Notes under the pieces: generated by a model
What the model was told of the DNA's origin: nothing
The model's input: the letters and a program-made list of their open reading frames with translations, nothing else
The model's database searches: none
Assembly (NCBI RefSeq): GCF_000820305.1
Contig: NZ_CDBH01000045.1
Location: 124,001-188,000, forward strand
Direction: 5' to 3'
DNA length: 64,000 nt
Origin: Aeromonas dhakensis
GTDB taxonomy: Bacteria; Pseudomonadota; Gammaproteobacteria; Enterobacterales; Aeromonadaceae
Part shown: piece by piece, positions 53,158 to 62,120 of the stretch
Numbering within the stretch: the first letter of the stretch is position 1
Layout: every line of letters begins with the position of its first letter
Made by a program: the position numbers and the translations under genes

Positions 53158-54339
53158 TCAGTACTGGGGGCAGGCCTGTGTCATCCGGGCGGCTTGCCGC
53201 TCGCTGACATGGGTGAGGCCGTAGGCCAGCAGCACGATCAGCGCCCCGATCCAGGGGGTGTGCATCAGACCCAAGTGTTCCACCACCAGGCCACCGACCA
53301 CGGATCCCAGCGCGATGCCGACGTTGAAGGCGGCGATATTGAGGCCGGAGGCCACATCCACCGCCCTCGGCGTGTGCTGCTCGGCCTGTTTCACCACCAG
53401 CACCTGCAGGCCCGGCACGTTGCCAAAGGCAAAGGCGCCCCACACCAACACGGTCAGCACCGCCAGCACCGGGTGGGGCGCGGTGAAGGTGAGCACCAGC
53501 AGCACCATGGCGAGACCAGCAAACAGCAGCTTCAACGCAGGCAGGGGGCCCATCTTGTCGGCCAGCTTGCCGCCCCAGATATTGCCGACGGCGACCGATA
53601 CCCCGTACACCAGCAGGATGAGGCTCACTGCGCCGGCGCTAAAGCCGCTCACCTGCTGCAGGATGGGGGCGAGGAAGGTAAAGGCGGTGAAGGCGCCGCC
53701 GTAACCGAGCGCTGTCTTGGCGTAGACCAGCAGCAGCGGCTTTTTGGTGAGCACCGAGAGCTGCTCGCGGATGGTCGAGGCCGCCCCCTTGGGCAGGTTA
53801 TTGGGGATCAGCAGCAGGCTGCCCACCATGGCGACCAGGCCCAGCAGGCTCACCACCAGAAAGGTGTCGCGCCAGCCGAAGACCTGACCAATCCAGGTGC
53901 CGAGCGGGACGCCGGTCACCAGGGCTATGGTGAGGCCGCTGAACATGATGGCGATGGCGCTGGCCGCTTTCTCTTTGGCCACAAGACCCGTGGCGATGGT
54001 GCTGCCCACCGAGAAGAAGACCCCGTGGGCCAGTCCGGTCAGGATGCGGGCCAGGATCAGGCTCTCGTAACCGGGGGCCTGCCAGGCCAGCAGGTTGCCG
54101 GCGGTAAAGAGCGCCATCAGCCCTACCAGCAGCCACTTGCGCGGCACCTTGCCGGTAAGCGCCGTCAGCACGGGGGCGCCGATGGCCACCCCAAGGGCAT
54201 AGAGGCTGACCAACAGGCCCGCCGAGGGGAGCGAGACATTGAGCTGCTCGGCGATGGTGGGGATGAGCCCCACGATCACGAATTCGGTGGTGCCGATCGC
54301 AAAGGCACTTAAGGTAAGGGCAAACAACGCCAGTGGCAT
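53158..54339 (-). CDS. MFS transporter, AraJ/YdhP-like
   Basis: A 393-residue 12-helix DHA1-type transporter. FAIGTTEFVIVGLIPTIAEQLNV and LLVSLYALGVAIGAPVL are characteristic of the AraJ/YdhP/SotB subgroup of arabinose-like and drug efflux proteins. AAGGAG lies before the ATG. It is convergent with the DoxX gene and shares the terminator region. The substrate is unknown. Confidence 0.9.
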   Translation of the reverse strand: MPLALFALTLSAFAIGTTEFVIVGLIPTIAEQLNVSLPSAGLLVSLYALGVAIGAPVLTALTGKVPRKWLLVGLMALFTAGNLLAWQAPGYESLILARILTGLAHGVFFSVGSTIATGLVAKEKAASAIAIMFSGLTIALVTGVPLGTWIGQVFGWRDTFLVVSLLGLVAMVGSLLLIPNNLPKGAASTIREQLSVLTKKPLLLVYAKTALGYGGAFTAFTFLAPILQQVSGFSAGAVSLILLVYGVSVAVGNIWGGKLADKMGPLPALKLLFAGLAMVLLVLTFTAPHPVLAVLTVLVWGAFAFGNVPGLQVLVVKQAEQHTPRAVDVASGLNIAAFNVGIALGSVVGGLVVEHLGLMHTPWIGALIVLLAYGLTHVSERQAARMTQACPQY

Positions 54340-54580
54340 AACAACTCCTTGGATAGGGACTCCCGACGGGAGAATGGCGCCAGTATGCCGAGGTGGTTTG
54401 TTGGCAAAAATGACGGCGACATCAAATTACTTTTGCCAAATCAGCAGCAATGCGCCGTGAAATGGGGTTGCTGGAGTGGCTGAGGCAACGCGGCAAGTAC
54501 AACTGGTAGCGCACGAGGTGGAGGTAGAGACAACGCGCACGGCAGCAATCCGTGCATAGCGAGCCAGGACAACGAGAAAA

Positions 54581-54608
54581 GAGGAAAGAGTTAAGAGGAA
54601 AGAGTTAA
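54581..54608 (+). repeat. 14-bp perfect tandem duplication
   Basis: GAGGAAAGAGTTAA is repeated twice in direct succession (54581-54594 and 54595-54608). It lies in the 593-bp spacer (54340-54932) between the MFS gene and dkgB, in which no gene was recognised. Confidence 0.85.
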
Positions 54609-54674
54609 GAAACAAAGGGTTGAGGGAAGGCGCTGGGAGATCGGCACGGGCGGCTGTGGTGCTGTGTTGGAGAC

Positions 54675-54704
54675 AAAAAAGCGGGAGGCATGATGCCTCC
54701 CGCT
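54675..54704 (-). terminator. Terminator on the minus strand in the dkgB-MFS spacer
   Basis: An 11-bp stem AGCGGGAGGCA / TGCCTCCCGCT with a TGA loop. The AAAAAA at 54675-54680 supplies the T run on the minus strand. It stops transcripts coming from the dkgB direction, about 230 bp beyond its stop. Confidence 0.8.
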
Positions 54705-54739
54705 CAGGTTCTCGTCGATGTTGTCGGGTTTTCTTTGCT

Positions 54740-54854
54740 CCCTTCTCCCCTTGCGGGAGAAGGGTTGGGGATGAGGGGGCTATCTGGTTGAAGGCCTGAT
54801 GACCTAAAAAGAGGAGCTTGCCCTCACCCTGACCCTCTCCCACAGGGAGAGGGG
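54740..54854. repeat. Pair of REP-like palindromic elements in inverted orientation
   Basis: The left element has the stem CCCTTCTCCC / GGGAGAAGGG (54740-54764) followed by TTGGGGATGAGGG. The right element has CCCTCACCCTGA followed by the stem CCCTCTCCC / GGGAGAGGG (54833-54853). The two are inverted copies, as in BIME-type repeats, and similar CCCTCACCCT...CCCTCTCCC sequences are common dispersed repeats in gammaproteobacteria. No transposase is nearby. Confidence 0.7.
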
Positions 54855-54932
54855 ATAGCCCGTGGTTGCAATAGGCTCGTGCGGGTTGCCGCTATCCGCC
54901 GCCGAAGCGAGAGGGACCATGCATCCCCCCGT

Positions 54933-55733
54933 TTAATCCCAATCTGGCGCAAAGTCCGGGTTGGCGCAGCGCTCGCCCCGCTCCAGGGTCGCGATGGCGG
55001 CCATCTCCTCGGCTGTGAGCGTGACCTTCAGCGCCACCAGGTTGGCGGCCAGGTTCTCCCGCTTGGTGGAGCTCGGGATCACCGTCATGCCCTGGGCCAG
55101 CAGCCAGGCCAGCGACACCTGGGCCGCCGAAACGCCGTGGCGCTGGCCGATCTCCATCAGCAGCGGCTCGGTGAGCACCTTGCCATAGGCCAGCGGCATA
55201 TAGGCGGTGATGGCGATGCCGTGATCCTTGCAGAACTCCACCACCTTGCGGTTTTGCAGCAGCGGGTGGATCTCCACCTGCTGGTGGGCGATGGCGCCCG
55301 GCCCCAGAATGTCGATGGCCTGTTTGAGCTGGGCCACGGTAAAGTTGGATACCCCGATCTCGCGGGTCAGCCCCCGGGCCTTGGCCTCGGCCAGCTGCTC
55401 CAGATAGACCGCCATCGGCACCTCATCCCTGGGGGAGGGCCAGTGAATGAGCGCCAGATCCAGATAGTCGGTGCCCAGTTTTTCCAGGCTCACCTCCAGG
55501 CTCGGGATCACCTTGCCCGGGCCGAACTCGCTGGTCCACACCTTGGTGGTCAGGTAGATATCCTGGCGGGGCACGCCGCTCTCGCTCATCAGCTGGCCCA
55601 CTTCGGCCTCGTTGGCGTAGATCTGGGCGGTATCGATATGGCGGTAGCCAAGCTCGAGCCCCAGCAGCAGGGAGTCGCGCAGGGGTTGGCCGGTCAGGCG
55701 AAAGGTACCAAGACCCAGGTTGGGCATCTTCAT
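54933..55733 (-). CDS. dkgB: 2,5-diketo-D-gluconate reductase B (aldo/keto reductase)
   Basis: A 266-residue NADPH-dependent aldo/keto reductase, almost the length of E. coli DkgB (267), with matching stretches: FGLGTFRL-like NLGLGTFRL at the start, ELGYRHIDTAQIYANEAEVG (catalytic Asp/Tyr), ALIHWPSP (His), REIGVSNF and VIPSSTKRENLAANL (cofactor). It reduces methylglyoxal, diketogluconate and other aldehydes. GAGGAA lies before the ATG at 55733; the frame to 55895 is an extension. In E. coli dkgB is next to yafC; here yafC lies 3 kb away. Confidence 0.93.
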   Translation of the reverse strand: MKMPNLGLGTFRLTGQPLRDSLLLGLELGYRHIDTAQIYANEAEVGQLMSESGVPRQDIYLTTKVWTSEFGPGKVIPSLEVSLEKLGTDYLDLALIHWPSPRDEVPMAVYLEQLAEAKARGLTREIGVSNFTVAQLKQAIDILGPGAIAHQQVEIHPLLQNRKVVEFCKDHGIAITAYMPLAYGKVLTEPLLMEIGQRHGVSAAQVSLAWLLAQGMTVIPSSTKRENLAANLVALKVTLTAEEMAAIATLERGERCANPDFAPDWD

Positions 55734-55782
55734 TATGTATTCCTCGAATGGGTTGTAAAAATGTGCTCGGCGGCGCGGCATA

Positions 55783-56079
55783 TCAGGCGTCCAGCGGTTG
55801 ATAGCGGCGAATGGTGCTGCCGGCAAACCAGGGCTCGGCCGTGGTGACAAATTCGGTGAAATGGGGTTGGCCCTGATGGGCGGTAAGGGCGGCATCGCTC
55901 TCCCACACCTCGTAGAGCATCCAGCAGTGGGGATTGTCCAAATCCTGATGCAACTGGTAGCGCAGGCAGCCAGCCTCCTGCAAGGTGGCCGCGATCAAGG
56001 GATCCAGAGCGGCGCGAAACTGGGGGGCGAATTCGGGTTTGGCTTCAAGCTGGGCAATCACAATCACGGGGGATGACAT
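55783..56079 (-). CDS. Antibiotic biosynthesis monooxygenase (ABM)-domain protein
   Basis: A 98-residue dimeric alpha-beta barrel protein of the YgiN type: IVIAQLEAKPEFAPQFRAAL, AGCLRYQLHQDLDNPH and CWMLYEVWESDAALTAHQ are typical family pieces. Members oxidise quinones or degrade related compounds. AAGGAGG sits before the ATG. It is 49 bp upstream of dkgB on the same strand, so it probably shares an operon with it. Confidence 0.9.
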   Translation of the reverse strand: MSSPVIVIAQLEAKPEFAPQFRAALDPLIAATLQEAGCLRYQLHQDLDNPHCWMLYEVWESDAALTAHQGQPHFTEFVTTAEPWFAGSTIRRYQPLDA

Positions 56080-56225
56080 CTGAACCTCCTTGCAAAAACG
56101 AAGGGTCAGTATGCCCGCCGTCTATTGCAGGAAACAGGGCAGCAGTCGCAAAACAGTATTGAGAATAGAGCAGCAATAGAAAACTATATAAATATGAAAG
56201 AGTTATATTGCAAGTAATAAAGCCC

Positions 56226-56780
56226 TTATAAAGAATTTGTAGTTTTTTCTAAATTACGTCCAATGTTCACTGCTAGCACGAGTATTTCAAGTGTCTCTTT
56301 ATAGCCATCAATAGTTGGAGCTTTACTGAAGGTGCCTCCATATTTTATGTCCTGAACGACTGCATCGATCAAGTGGTAAAAATGAATTATTTGTTGCGCA
56401 AATTGCTTATCAACAGCACCTAAGTGCCTACAGTTCTCTTGATAGACGAGAGAATAATGAAGAGGTATTTCTGATGCAATTATGTATGTGTCATTTGGAT
56501 TGTTTTTTAAGTGGGATATGGCATCCTCAATATTATCTATAATTCTTCTGACTTCGATTAATCTCATCAAAGCTGATATTTCAGCAAGAAGACATTTTGT
56601 TATCTGCTGTGAGAATACCTTTTCTCTTTTACTTTCAATGAAAATGGTAGGTACTAATGAAGATAATGCACCTATTACTGCCCCTCCAATGGCTGCAATC
56701 ACAGGAATCCATTCGTTAGGCTCTTTAATTGTCATTGCCTTTATTGCTTCTGTAAGTAGTGCAGTTTCTTCTATGTACAT
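56226..56780 (-). CDS. AT-rich single-helix membrane protein of unknown function
   Basis: A 184-residue protein with one clear membrane helix (WIPVIAAIGGAVIGALSSLVPTIFI, about residues 23-47) and a soluble helical domain of about 130 residues. Base composition and codon choice are markedly AT-rich relative to both neighbours, with A/T-rich spacers on each side (56150-56230 and 56800-56930). AAGG lies six to seven bases before the ATG. It was probably acquired horizontally into the yafC-dkgB interval. Small membrane-helix plus helical-domain proteins of this type occur near defence systems, but no specific family is recognised. Confidence 0.75.
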   Translation of the reverse strand: MYIEETALLTEAIKAMTIKEPNEWIPVIAAIGGAVIGALSSLVPTIFIESKREKVFSQQITKCLLAEISALMRLIEVRRIIDNIEDAISHLKNNPNDTYIIASEIPLHYSLVYQENCRHLGAVDKQFAQQIIHFYHLIDAVVQDIKYGGTFSKAPTIDGYKETLEILVLAVNIGRNLEKTTNSL

Positions 56781-56934
56781 ATAGTTACCTTAATAAGGTC
56801 ATTGTGAGCGTTGAAAATTATAATATTCTCACATAAGAGCTATTATCATAGCTAGTAAATTACTTTTATAAGGGGGCTGTGTCTAGCTAGGATATTAATT
56901 GGGACAGAGAGATTATATCTCTTGCCCCATATAA

Positions 56935-57300
56935 TCAGGTATTGGCCGGCTCCGACCAGACCGCAAATTCATTGCCGCTGGGCTCGACGAAGTGAAAGCG
57001 GCGGCCACCGGGAAAGTCGAACAGGGGCCGAACTATGGTGCCCCCTGCGCTGGTCACCTTGGTCTGGGTTGCGACAATATCGGCGCTGTAGAACACCAGC
57101 AGGGCGCCGCCTTGCGCACTCTGGCTGTAGAGATCTGCGCGATAGAAGCCGCCATCCAGCCCTTCTCCCTCGAAGGCGCAGTAATCGGGGCCATAATCGG
57201 CAAATTGCCAGCCGAAAGCGGCCTGAAAGAAGGCTTTGGTGGCGGCAAGATCCCTGGCCGCAAACTCCACATAGTTCAGTTTTTCATGGGCCCTGGTCAT
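56935..57300 (-). CDS. VOC (glyoxalase) family protein
   Basis: A 121-residue VOC domain of the PhnB/YdcJ-like type: KLNYVEFAARDLAATKAFFQAAFG at the start and GGRRFHFVEPSGNEFAVWSE at the end. AAGGAG lies before the ATG at 57300. The enzyme activity is unknown. It is the last gene of a minus-strand run that includes the two DUF6404 paralogues. Confidence 0.88.
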   Translation of the reverse strand: MTRAHEKLNYVEFAARDLAATKAFFQAAFGWQFADYGPDYCAFEGEGLDGGFYRADLYSQSAQGGALLVFYSADIVATQTKVTSAGGTIVRPLFDFPGGRRFHFVEPSGNEFAVWSEPANT

Positions 57301-57320
57301 GAGGATCTCCTTGTCGGTGA

Positions 57321-57707
57321 TTATTTCGGTTGCCAGCGTTTTTGCGTGCGGATCGTGGAGTGGGGCAAGGCGTCCCAAGGGGTCAGCTTGAGCTGCTTGC
57401 GCCGAAACCAGAGCCAGGTTGCCATCAGCAGACCGACCCCTATGCCAAACAGCAGGCTCTGGCGCAGGGCAAATGCCGGGCTCACCTCATGTTGCCAGCC
57501 GAAGAACCACATCAACACCCCCCAGATAGCGCCAGTGGGGATCCCCAGAGCAAGGACATTGACCAGAAAGCGTTCGTAGTGGGGCGGCCTGATGGTGAAC
57601 CCCGCCTTTCGCAGCAGCCAGGTGATCGGCGGGTTGTAGTTGAGCGTCTGCACGCCCTTCTCTGCCAGCTCCCGGTGGGCAGCCGCCAGTCTACGTTCGA
57701 AGTCCAT
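57321..57707 (-). CDS. DUF6404-type two-helix membrane protein, copy A
   Basis: A 128-residue protein with two membrane helices (about residues 48-68 and 79-99) after an N-terminal amphipathic region with MDFERRLAAAHRELAEKGVQ. It ends in KQLKLTPWDALP. It is clearly paralogous to the protein at 58127-58513 (same length, same layout, shared WLLRK/LLRKLG, NPP/NPW, Y..F/WLVN, PIWGxxMW and LTPWxxL). AAGGA lies before the ATG at 57707. The family name is from memory; the function is unknown. Confidence 0.8.
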   Translation of the reverse strand: MDFERRLAAAHRELAEKGVQTLNYNPPITWLLRKAGFTIRPPHYERFLVNVLALGIPTGAIWGVLMWFFGWQHEVSPAFALRQSLLFGIGVGLLMATWLWFRRKQLKLTPWDALPHSTIRTQKRWQPK

Positions 57708-57847
57708 GATGTTTTTCCTTGAGGTGTTTGGTGCCATACGATGCCGGCTTGCCGCATTCTACTGGCAAACCCCGAGTGGCATGTGAGCGTGCCGTCACGT
57801 TATCTCCTTGTCGTGACGGCCTGACCATCTCAGGCTGTGGTTACCCA

Positions 57848-58069
57848 TCACGCCAGGGCCGCCATGATGGCTGGATGAAGCCTTCTAGCGACCACCATGC
57901 CAAGTAAAATGGAGATGAAGAGAGGGAGAGGATCCCGGCTGTGTCGATAGCTGCGCCAGTTGCCGTTGTGGTGGCGGAAAAGCCGGTAGGTGAGAACCAA
58001 CAAGCCAATAGCCATTGGAATGACGCAGTAAACTGAAAAACTGATAATGAATTCAACGAAATCGGGCAA
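57848..58069 (-). CDS. Possible two-helix membrane protein, 73 residues, TTG start
   Basis: Between the two DUF6404 copies a frame reads MPDFVEFIISFSVYCVIPMA then IGLLVLTYRLFRHH, and a second helix LPLFISILLGMVVA. Two hydrophobic helices and a basic loop fit the neighbouring membrane proteins. The only upstream start is TTG without a clear ribosome-binding site, and an in-frame stop lies a few codons further up. It may be real, possibly a degenerate relative, or chance. Confidence 0.45.
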   Translation of the reverse strand: MPDFVEFIISFSVYCVIPMAIGLLVLTYRLFRHHNGNWRSYRHSRDPLPLFISILLGMVVARRLHPAIMAALA

Positions 58070-58126
58070 GGTGGGGGTCCGTGTCTGTAGCCTGTATTAC
58101 ATCTGGTGCCAATTTGCAGCGGGGTT

Positions 58127-58513
58127 TCAGCCTTTTCCTGCCGCGCTTTCACGGATGGGTTGGCGTGCTAGCTGTTCCCATGGGGTCAAATCAAGCTGCC
58201 TGCGCCTTTGCCAGAGCCTGATTAAGGTAACGAGACCAAACAGACCAGCGAATAGAGCTGTGCTGAACAACGATGATACGAAGGATCTTCCCTCTGGGTG
58301 CCAAACGAACGTCCACATAATCAGACCCCAGATCGGTGCGATACTGAGGCTGGCATAAAGAAAATTGACCAGCCAGCCCGCGTAATAAGGTGGCTTGACG
58401 GTGCAGCCGAGTTTGCGCAGCAGCTTGAACCCCCATGGGTTGTAGTCGGATTCCTTGATGCCTTGGTCAGCCAGAGTCTGATGGGCTATGGTCAGCCGTT
58501 CTTCAAATGTCAT
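58127..58513 (-). CDS. DUF6404-type two-helix membrane protein, copy B
   Basis: A 128-residue paralogue of the protein at 57321-57707. It starts MTFEERLTIAHQTLADQGIK and has two membrane helices (about residues 47-69 and 80-100), ending RQLDLTPWEQLARQP. AAGG lies before the ATG at 58513. The two copies are at about 40 percent identity by eye, so the duplication is old. It is divergent from the yafC-like gene. Confidence 0.8.
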   Translation of the reverse strand: MTFEERLTIAHQTLADQGIKESDYNPWGFKLLRKLGCTVKPPYYAGWLVNFLYASLSIAPIWGLIMWTFVWHPEGRSFVSSLFSTALFAGLFGLVTLIRLWQRRRQLDLTPWEQLARQPIRESAAGKG

Positions 58514-58703
58514 TGATTTGCCTTATATCGTAGCGGCGTCATATGGTGCTTTTTTGCGGCATTCTACGGATTAAGCAGGTTGAGGGATAGCGCTCATATC
58601 TGGATTTTTCTCCCTGAAATACCGGCACGGCTGCCAGAGCGCCCTTGCCAACCCAAGGACATTGCGCCTATAAAGGCCCATTACTCTTGTCTGGATTGCA
58701 GCA

Positions 58704-59606
58704 ATGAAGACCCATTCTGATGAACTGACCCTGTTTGTGGCTGTGGTGGAGGCGGGCAGCTTTCGCCAGGCGGCGGAGAACCTCGGCATGGACAACTCGG
58801 TGGTGAGCCGTGGCATCAAGCGGCTGGAAGAAAAGCTTGCCACCGTGCTGCTCAATCGCACCACCAGGCGGGTCAGCCTGACCGAGGAGGGGGGCTGGTT
58901 CTATCAGCGGGCGGTGAAGATCCTGACCGAGATGAGCGAGGCGGAGGGGCTGCTGCTGATGCGCCGCGAGCAGCCGGAGGGGGTATTGCGGGTCGATGCC
59001 GCCACCCCCTTCATCCTGCACCGGCTGGTGCCCATCATCGGCGAGTTTCGCCGCCGTTATCCCGCCATCGAGCTGCAACTGCACAGCTCCGAGGGCTTTA
59101 TCAACCTGATGGAGCGGCGGGTGGACATGGCCATTCGCATCGGCGAACTGACCGACTCCTCCCTGCGGGCGCTGCCGCTGGGCCGCTCGCGACTGCGGCT
59201 GCTGGCGTCCCCCGACTATTTGCGCGAGCACGGCACCCCGCGTCAGCCGGCGGATCTGCTGAGCGGGCACGAGCTGCTCGGCTTTTTGCACCCCGATCAC
59301 CTCAACCACTGGCCGCTCTTGAGCCAGGAGCAGGGGGATCGCTTTCCCATCACCCCGACCCTGCGGGCCAGCAGCGGTGAAACCCTGCGTCAGCTGGCGC
59401 TGCGAGGGCAGGGGATCGTCTGTCTGTCGGATTTCATGACCGGGCCGGATCGGACGAGCGGGGCCCTGGTGGAGGTGCTGGCCCGCAGCAACAGCGGCGC
59501 CTCGCGCCCCATCAATGCGGTTTTCTACTCCGATGCCCAGCGCGACATCCGGCTGCGGGTCTGGCTCGATTTTCTCAAGGAGCAGCTGGGAAGCCATGCC
59601 CTGTGA
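58704..59606 (+). CDS. yafC: LysR-family regulator, YafC-like
   Basis: A 300-residue LysR protein that aligns along its length with E. coli YafC: SDELTLFVAVVEAGSFRQAAE, LLNRTTRRVSLTEEG, LRVDAATPFILHRLVP, EGFINLMERRVDMAIRIGEL TDSSLRA and SSGETLRQLALRGQGIVCLSD. In E. coli yafC sits next to dkgB; here dkgB is the nearest minus-strand target, 3 kb away beyond the DUF6404, VOC and AT-rich genes. The start ATG has only a weak ribosome-binding site. The effector is unknown. Confidence 0.88.
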   Translation: MKTHSDELTLFVAVVEAGSFRQAAENLGMDNSVVSRGIKRLEEKLATVLLNRTTRRVSLTEEGGWFYQRAVKILTEMSEAEGLLLMRREQPEGVLRVDAATPFILHRLVPIIGEFRRRYPAIELQLHSSEGFINLMERRVDMAIRIGELTDSSLRALPLGRSRLRLLASPDYLREHGTPRQPADLLSGHELLGFLHPDHLNHWPLLSQEQGDRFPITPTLRASSGETLRQLALRGQGIVCLSDFMTGPDRTSGALVEVLARSNSGASRPINAVFYSDAQRDIRLRVWLDFLKEQLGSHAL

Positions 59607-59648
59607 TCCAGCGGTCGGGTGAAGGGGGTAGGGGCTTCAGCGAATAAG

Positions 59649-59678
59649 CAGACGGCCGCCTCAAGGGGCGGCCGTCTG
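59649..59678 (+). terminator. Terminator after the yafC-like gene
   Basis: A 12-bp perfect stem CAGACGGCCGCC / GGCGGCCGTCTG with a six-base loop. No T run follows, so strength is uncertain. It also lies just beyond the convergent small-membrane-protein gene. Confidence 0.6.
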
Positions 59679-59698
59679 CCTGGGAAGGTGGGGAGGGC

Positions 59699-59935
59699 TT
59701 AGCGGGGCAATCTGCCCCATACCCGGCTGAGCAGAGCGCCACCCATGGCAGGCGGCACGGCCAGCAGCAACGTCCCATACCAGGGGAGCTCAGCCAGGGT
59801 GGCGGCCAGGACGATGCAGGTGAGCACCAGCAACTGGGCAACCATCATCAGCAAGGTGCCTTCACGGGGGGTCAGCGCCGCCTTGTGGGTGACACAGGTT
59901 TGGGCGGTGGGGGTGTGAGTGGTGGTCGGCTTCAT
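59699..59935 (-). CDS. Small two-helix membrane protein, 78 residues
   Basis: After a short Thr-rich N terminus (MKPTTTHTPTAQTC) there are two hydrophobic helices (LLMMVAQLLVLTCIVLAATL and YGTLLLAVPPAMGGALLS). AGGG lies about eight bases before the ATG at 59935. No family is recognised. It could be a DUF-type inner-membrane protein. Confidence 0.6.
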   Translation of the reverse strand: MKPTTTHTPTAQTCVTHKAALTPREGTLLMMVAQLLVLTCIVLAATLAELPWYGTLLLAVPPAMGGALLSRVWGRLPR

Positions 59936-60081
59936 GGCGATGTCCCTGGGTTGCGTCTGATATGACTCAACGATGACTAGCAATGGCCGTTCCAAATTTT
60001 TTCGTGTTACTTATCAATCAGTTGTGTATGTGCGTGCCATTCCCGTTTCGGGAGTGATGCAAAATCGTTAGCAAAATGAAA

Positions 60082-60101
60082 ACGCCACCCCAGGGTGGCG
60101 T
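60082..60101 (-). terminator. Terminator of the third chemoreceptor gene
   Basis: A 9-bp stem ACGCCACCC / GGGTGGCGT around CA, followed on the minus strand by TTCATTTTGC, 21 bp after the stop. Confidence 0.75.
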
Positions 60102-60121
60102 CTTGTCTGACCGACGGCGGC

Positions 60122-62098
60122 TCAGCCGATCCGGTATTGGCGGATCTGCTCGTCTATCGCCTTGGCCAGTTCGAACAGCTCGCGACTGGCGGCATTGCTC
60201 TCCTCTGCATGTTCGCGCTGGTGCTCGGCCACCATGGCCAGCTCGTCCAGCGCCGCTCTGGCTTGTCCCATCTGCTGATCCTGCGCCTGGGCCAGCGCGC
60301 TGATCTCGTTTATCTCGAGGGCGGTCTGCTTGATCTGGCGGCTGGCATCCATCAACACCGCCCTGGCCTGATGCATGCGGTCATGGCTCTCTTCACTCAG
60401 GGTGCGGGAGTCAGCCATGGAGCCGCTGGCCTGGCGGGTACCCTCCTGCAGGCGCAGGATGAGATCCTGCACATCCTTGGTGGCGGTCTGGGTGCGCACC
60501 GCCAGCTGGCGCACCTCGTCGGCCACCACGGCAAAGCCGCGCCCCATCTCGCCCGCCCGCGCCGCCTCGATGGCGGCGTTGAGCGCCAGCAGGTTGGTCT
60601 GGTTCGAGACGTCACGGATGAGGTTCATGATCTGGGTGATGTTGTTGCTGTCCTTGACCACCTCTTCGAGCAGGGCGGAGGAGCTGCCGATGCTGCTGCG
60701 CAGGGTGTCGAGCTGCTGGGCGCTCTGACTGACGTCCCGCTCGATGGCGAGCATGTGATCGGCGATGCGGTGGGTCACCTCGTTGACCCCCTCCGAGCGA
60801 CCGGCAATCTGCTCGGCATTGTCGCCGATGAGAGCGACCACGCTGCTCAGCTCCTGGATGCTCTGGGCCTGCTGGCAGGCCTCTCCTGCCAGGGCCTGAG
60901 CCTGATGCAGGGATTGGGAGGACTGGGCCGAGAGGGCGCTGCCTGACTGCTGGAAGCGGGAGAAACTCTGGTTCAGGCTCTGGATCAAGCGGTTGAAGCT
61001 CTGCGCCATCTGGCCCAGCTCCGACTGATCCGAGAAGTCCAGGCGGGTCGCCAGATCCCGATCGGCGGTGATGTGGTGCATGCCGTCGGCAGCCTGGCGA
61101 ATGGGGCGGCTGATGGAGTGGGCGAGCCAGGCGGAGGCCAGCATGGCGAGCCCGCCGATAGCCAGCGACACCATGATGATGAGCCGGCGGGATTCGCTGC
61201 GTCCCTCCTCCAGTTCGGCTGCATTGATCTCGCCTATCAGCAGGCGATTGAGTGCCGGAATGTAGCGCACGGCGATCAGATAGGTCTCTTTCCCAAGCGT
61301 CAGGGCCTTTACCGCGACCTGTTCTCTGGCTGCCGGGATCAGCGCCCTGACGGTGTCGAGGAAGGTGCTCTGATGGTGGGCAGCCTCTTTGAGTTCCTGC
61401 TCTGGGTGGATCTCGATATGACCCTCCATGTCGGCCAGATAGACCTGCCCGCTCTTGCCTATCCGGTAGCTGCTGATGAGTTTGCGCAGTGCGCTCATGT
61501 CGATGGAGGTGCCGGCCACCGCCAGAGTCTTGCCCTCTGCCGTGACGGCGGTATTGATATAGAGGGAGGCACGCTTGTCAAAGTCGGAGATGTCGAGGTT
61601 CAGCTCGTAGGGCTTGCCCCGTTTCAGAAAGCCGTAAAACCACTCGTCTTTGGGATCCGATGCGCTCAGTCTCTTCTGGGCCGTGGTGCCGTTGCTGAAG
61701 TTGAGCAGGGTGGCGCTCTGGCGTGGCGCGATAAACACATTGCCCCCGATGCGTTGCTGCAGTGCCAGAAAGTAGCGCTCCATGATCGGCCACTGCTCGG
61801 CGGGCATCTCCTGGCTCAGCCAGTCGATGACAAAGCTGTTGCCGGCCAGTGCCTCGGCTTCGGTCAGGTGCTGGGTCAGCTCGGCGGTCAGCTGGTTGGC
61901 GATGCGCTCCACGCTGCTTGGCAGCTCATAGCGTTCCACCCGCTGCTGTGCCTGGTCGTGGGAGATCTGCTCCAGGATCAGGGTGATGCAGCTGATGGCA
62001 ATGATCATCAGGATGGCTACTCCGATCAGGATCCGGCTGCGGATCCCGAGCCCCGACCAGAGTGATTGCAATCTAACAAGGTGTATCGCCCGCTCCAT
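60122..62098 (-). CDS. Methyl-accepting chemotaxis protein with a double-CACHE sensor
   Basis: A 658-residue chemoreceptor. A first membrane helix ([20 protein letters not shown], about residues 24-43) precedes a periplasmic dCACHE domain of about 250 residues ([22 protein letters not shown] and [18 protein letters not shown] are CACHE-like). A second helix lies near 305-325 ([19 protein letters not shown]), then HAMP and the signalling domain ([21 protein letters not shown]). AGGAGAG precedes the ATG at 62098. The ligand is not evident. A perfect 16-bp palindrome lies just upstream of the start. Confidence 0.93.
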   Translation of the reverse strand: MERAIHLVRLQSLWSGLGIRSRILIGVAILMIIAISCITLILEQISHDQAQQRVERYELPSSVERIANQLTAELTQHLTEAEALAGNSFVIDWLSQEMPAEQWPIMERYFLALQQRIGGNVFIAPRQSATLLNFSNGTTAQKRLSASDPKDEWFYGFLKRGKPYELNLDISDFDKRASLYINTAVTAEGKTLAVAGTSIDMSALRKLISSYRIGKSGQVYLADMEGHIEIHPEQELKEAAHHQSTFLDTVRALIPAAREQVAVKALTLGKETYLIAVRYIPALNRLLIGEINAAELEEGRSESRRLIIMVSLAIGGLAMLASAWLAHSISRPIRQAADGMHHITADRDLATRLDFSDQSELGQMAQSFNRLIQSLNQSFSRFQQSGSALSAQSSQSLHQAQALAGEACQQAQSIQELSSVVALIGDNAEQIAGRSEGVNEVTHRIADHMLAIERDVSQSAQQLDTLRSSIGSSSALLEEVVKDSNNITQIMNLIRDVSNQTNLLALNAAIEAARAGEMGRGFAVVADEVRQLAVRTQTATKDVQDLILRLQEGTRQASGSMADSRTLSEESHDRMHQARAVLMDASRQIKQTALEINEISALAQAQDQQMGQARAALDELAMVAEHQREHAEESNAASRELFELAKAIDEQIRQYRIG

Positions 62099-62120
62099 AA
62101 CGCTCTCCTGTATTAAATAA

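Noticed and set aside
54427..54843. A 138-codon minus-strand frame in the spacer after dkgB
   Set aside because: It runs across palindromic repeats and a terminator, has no ribosome-binding site and no recognisable protein sequence.
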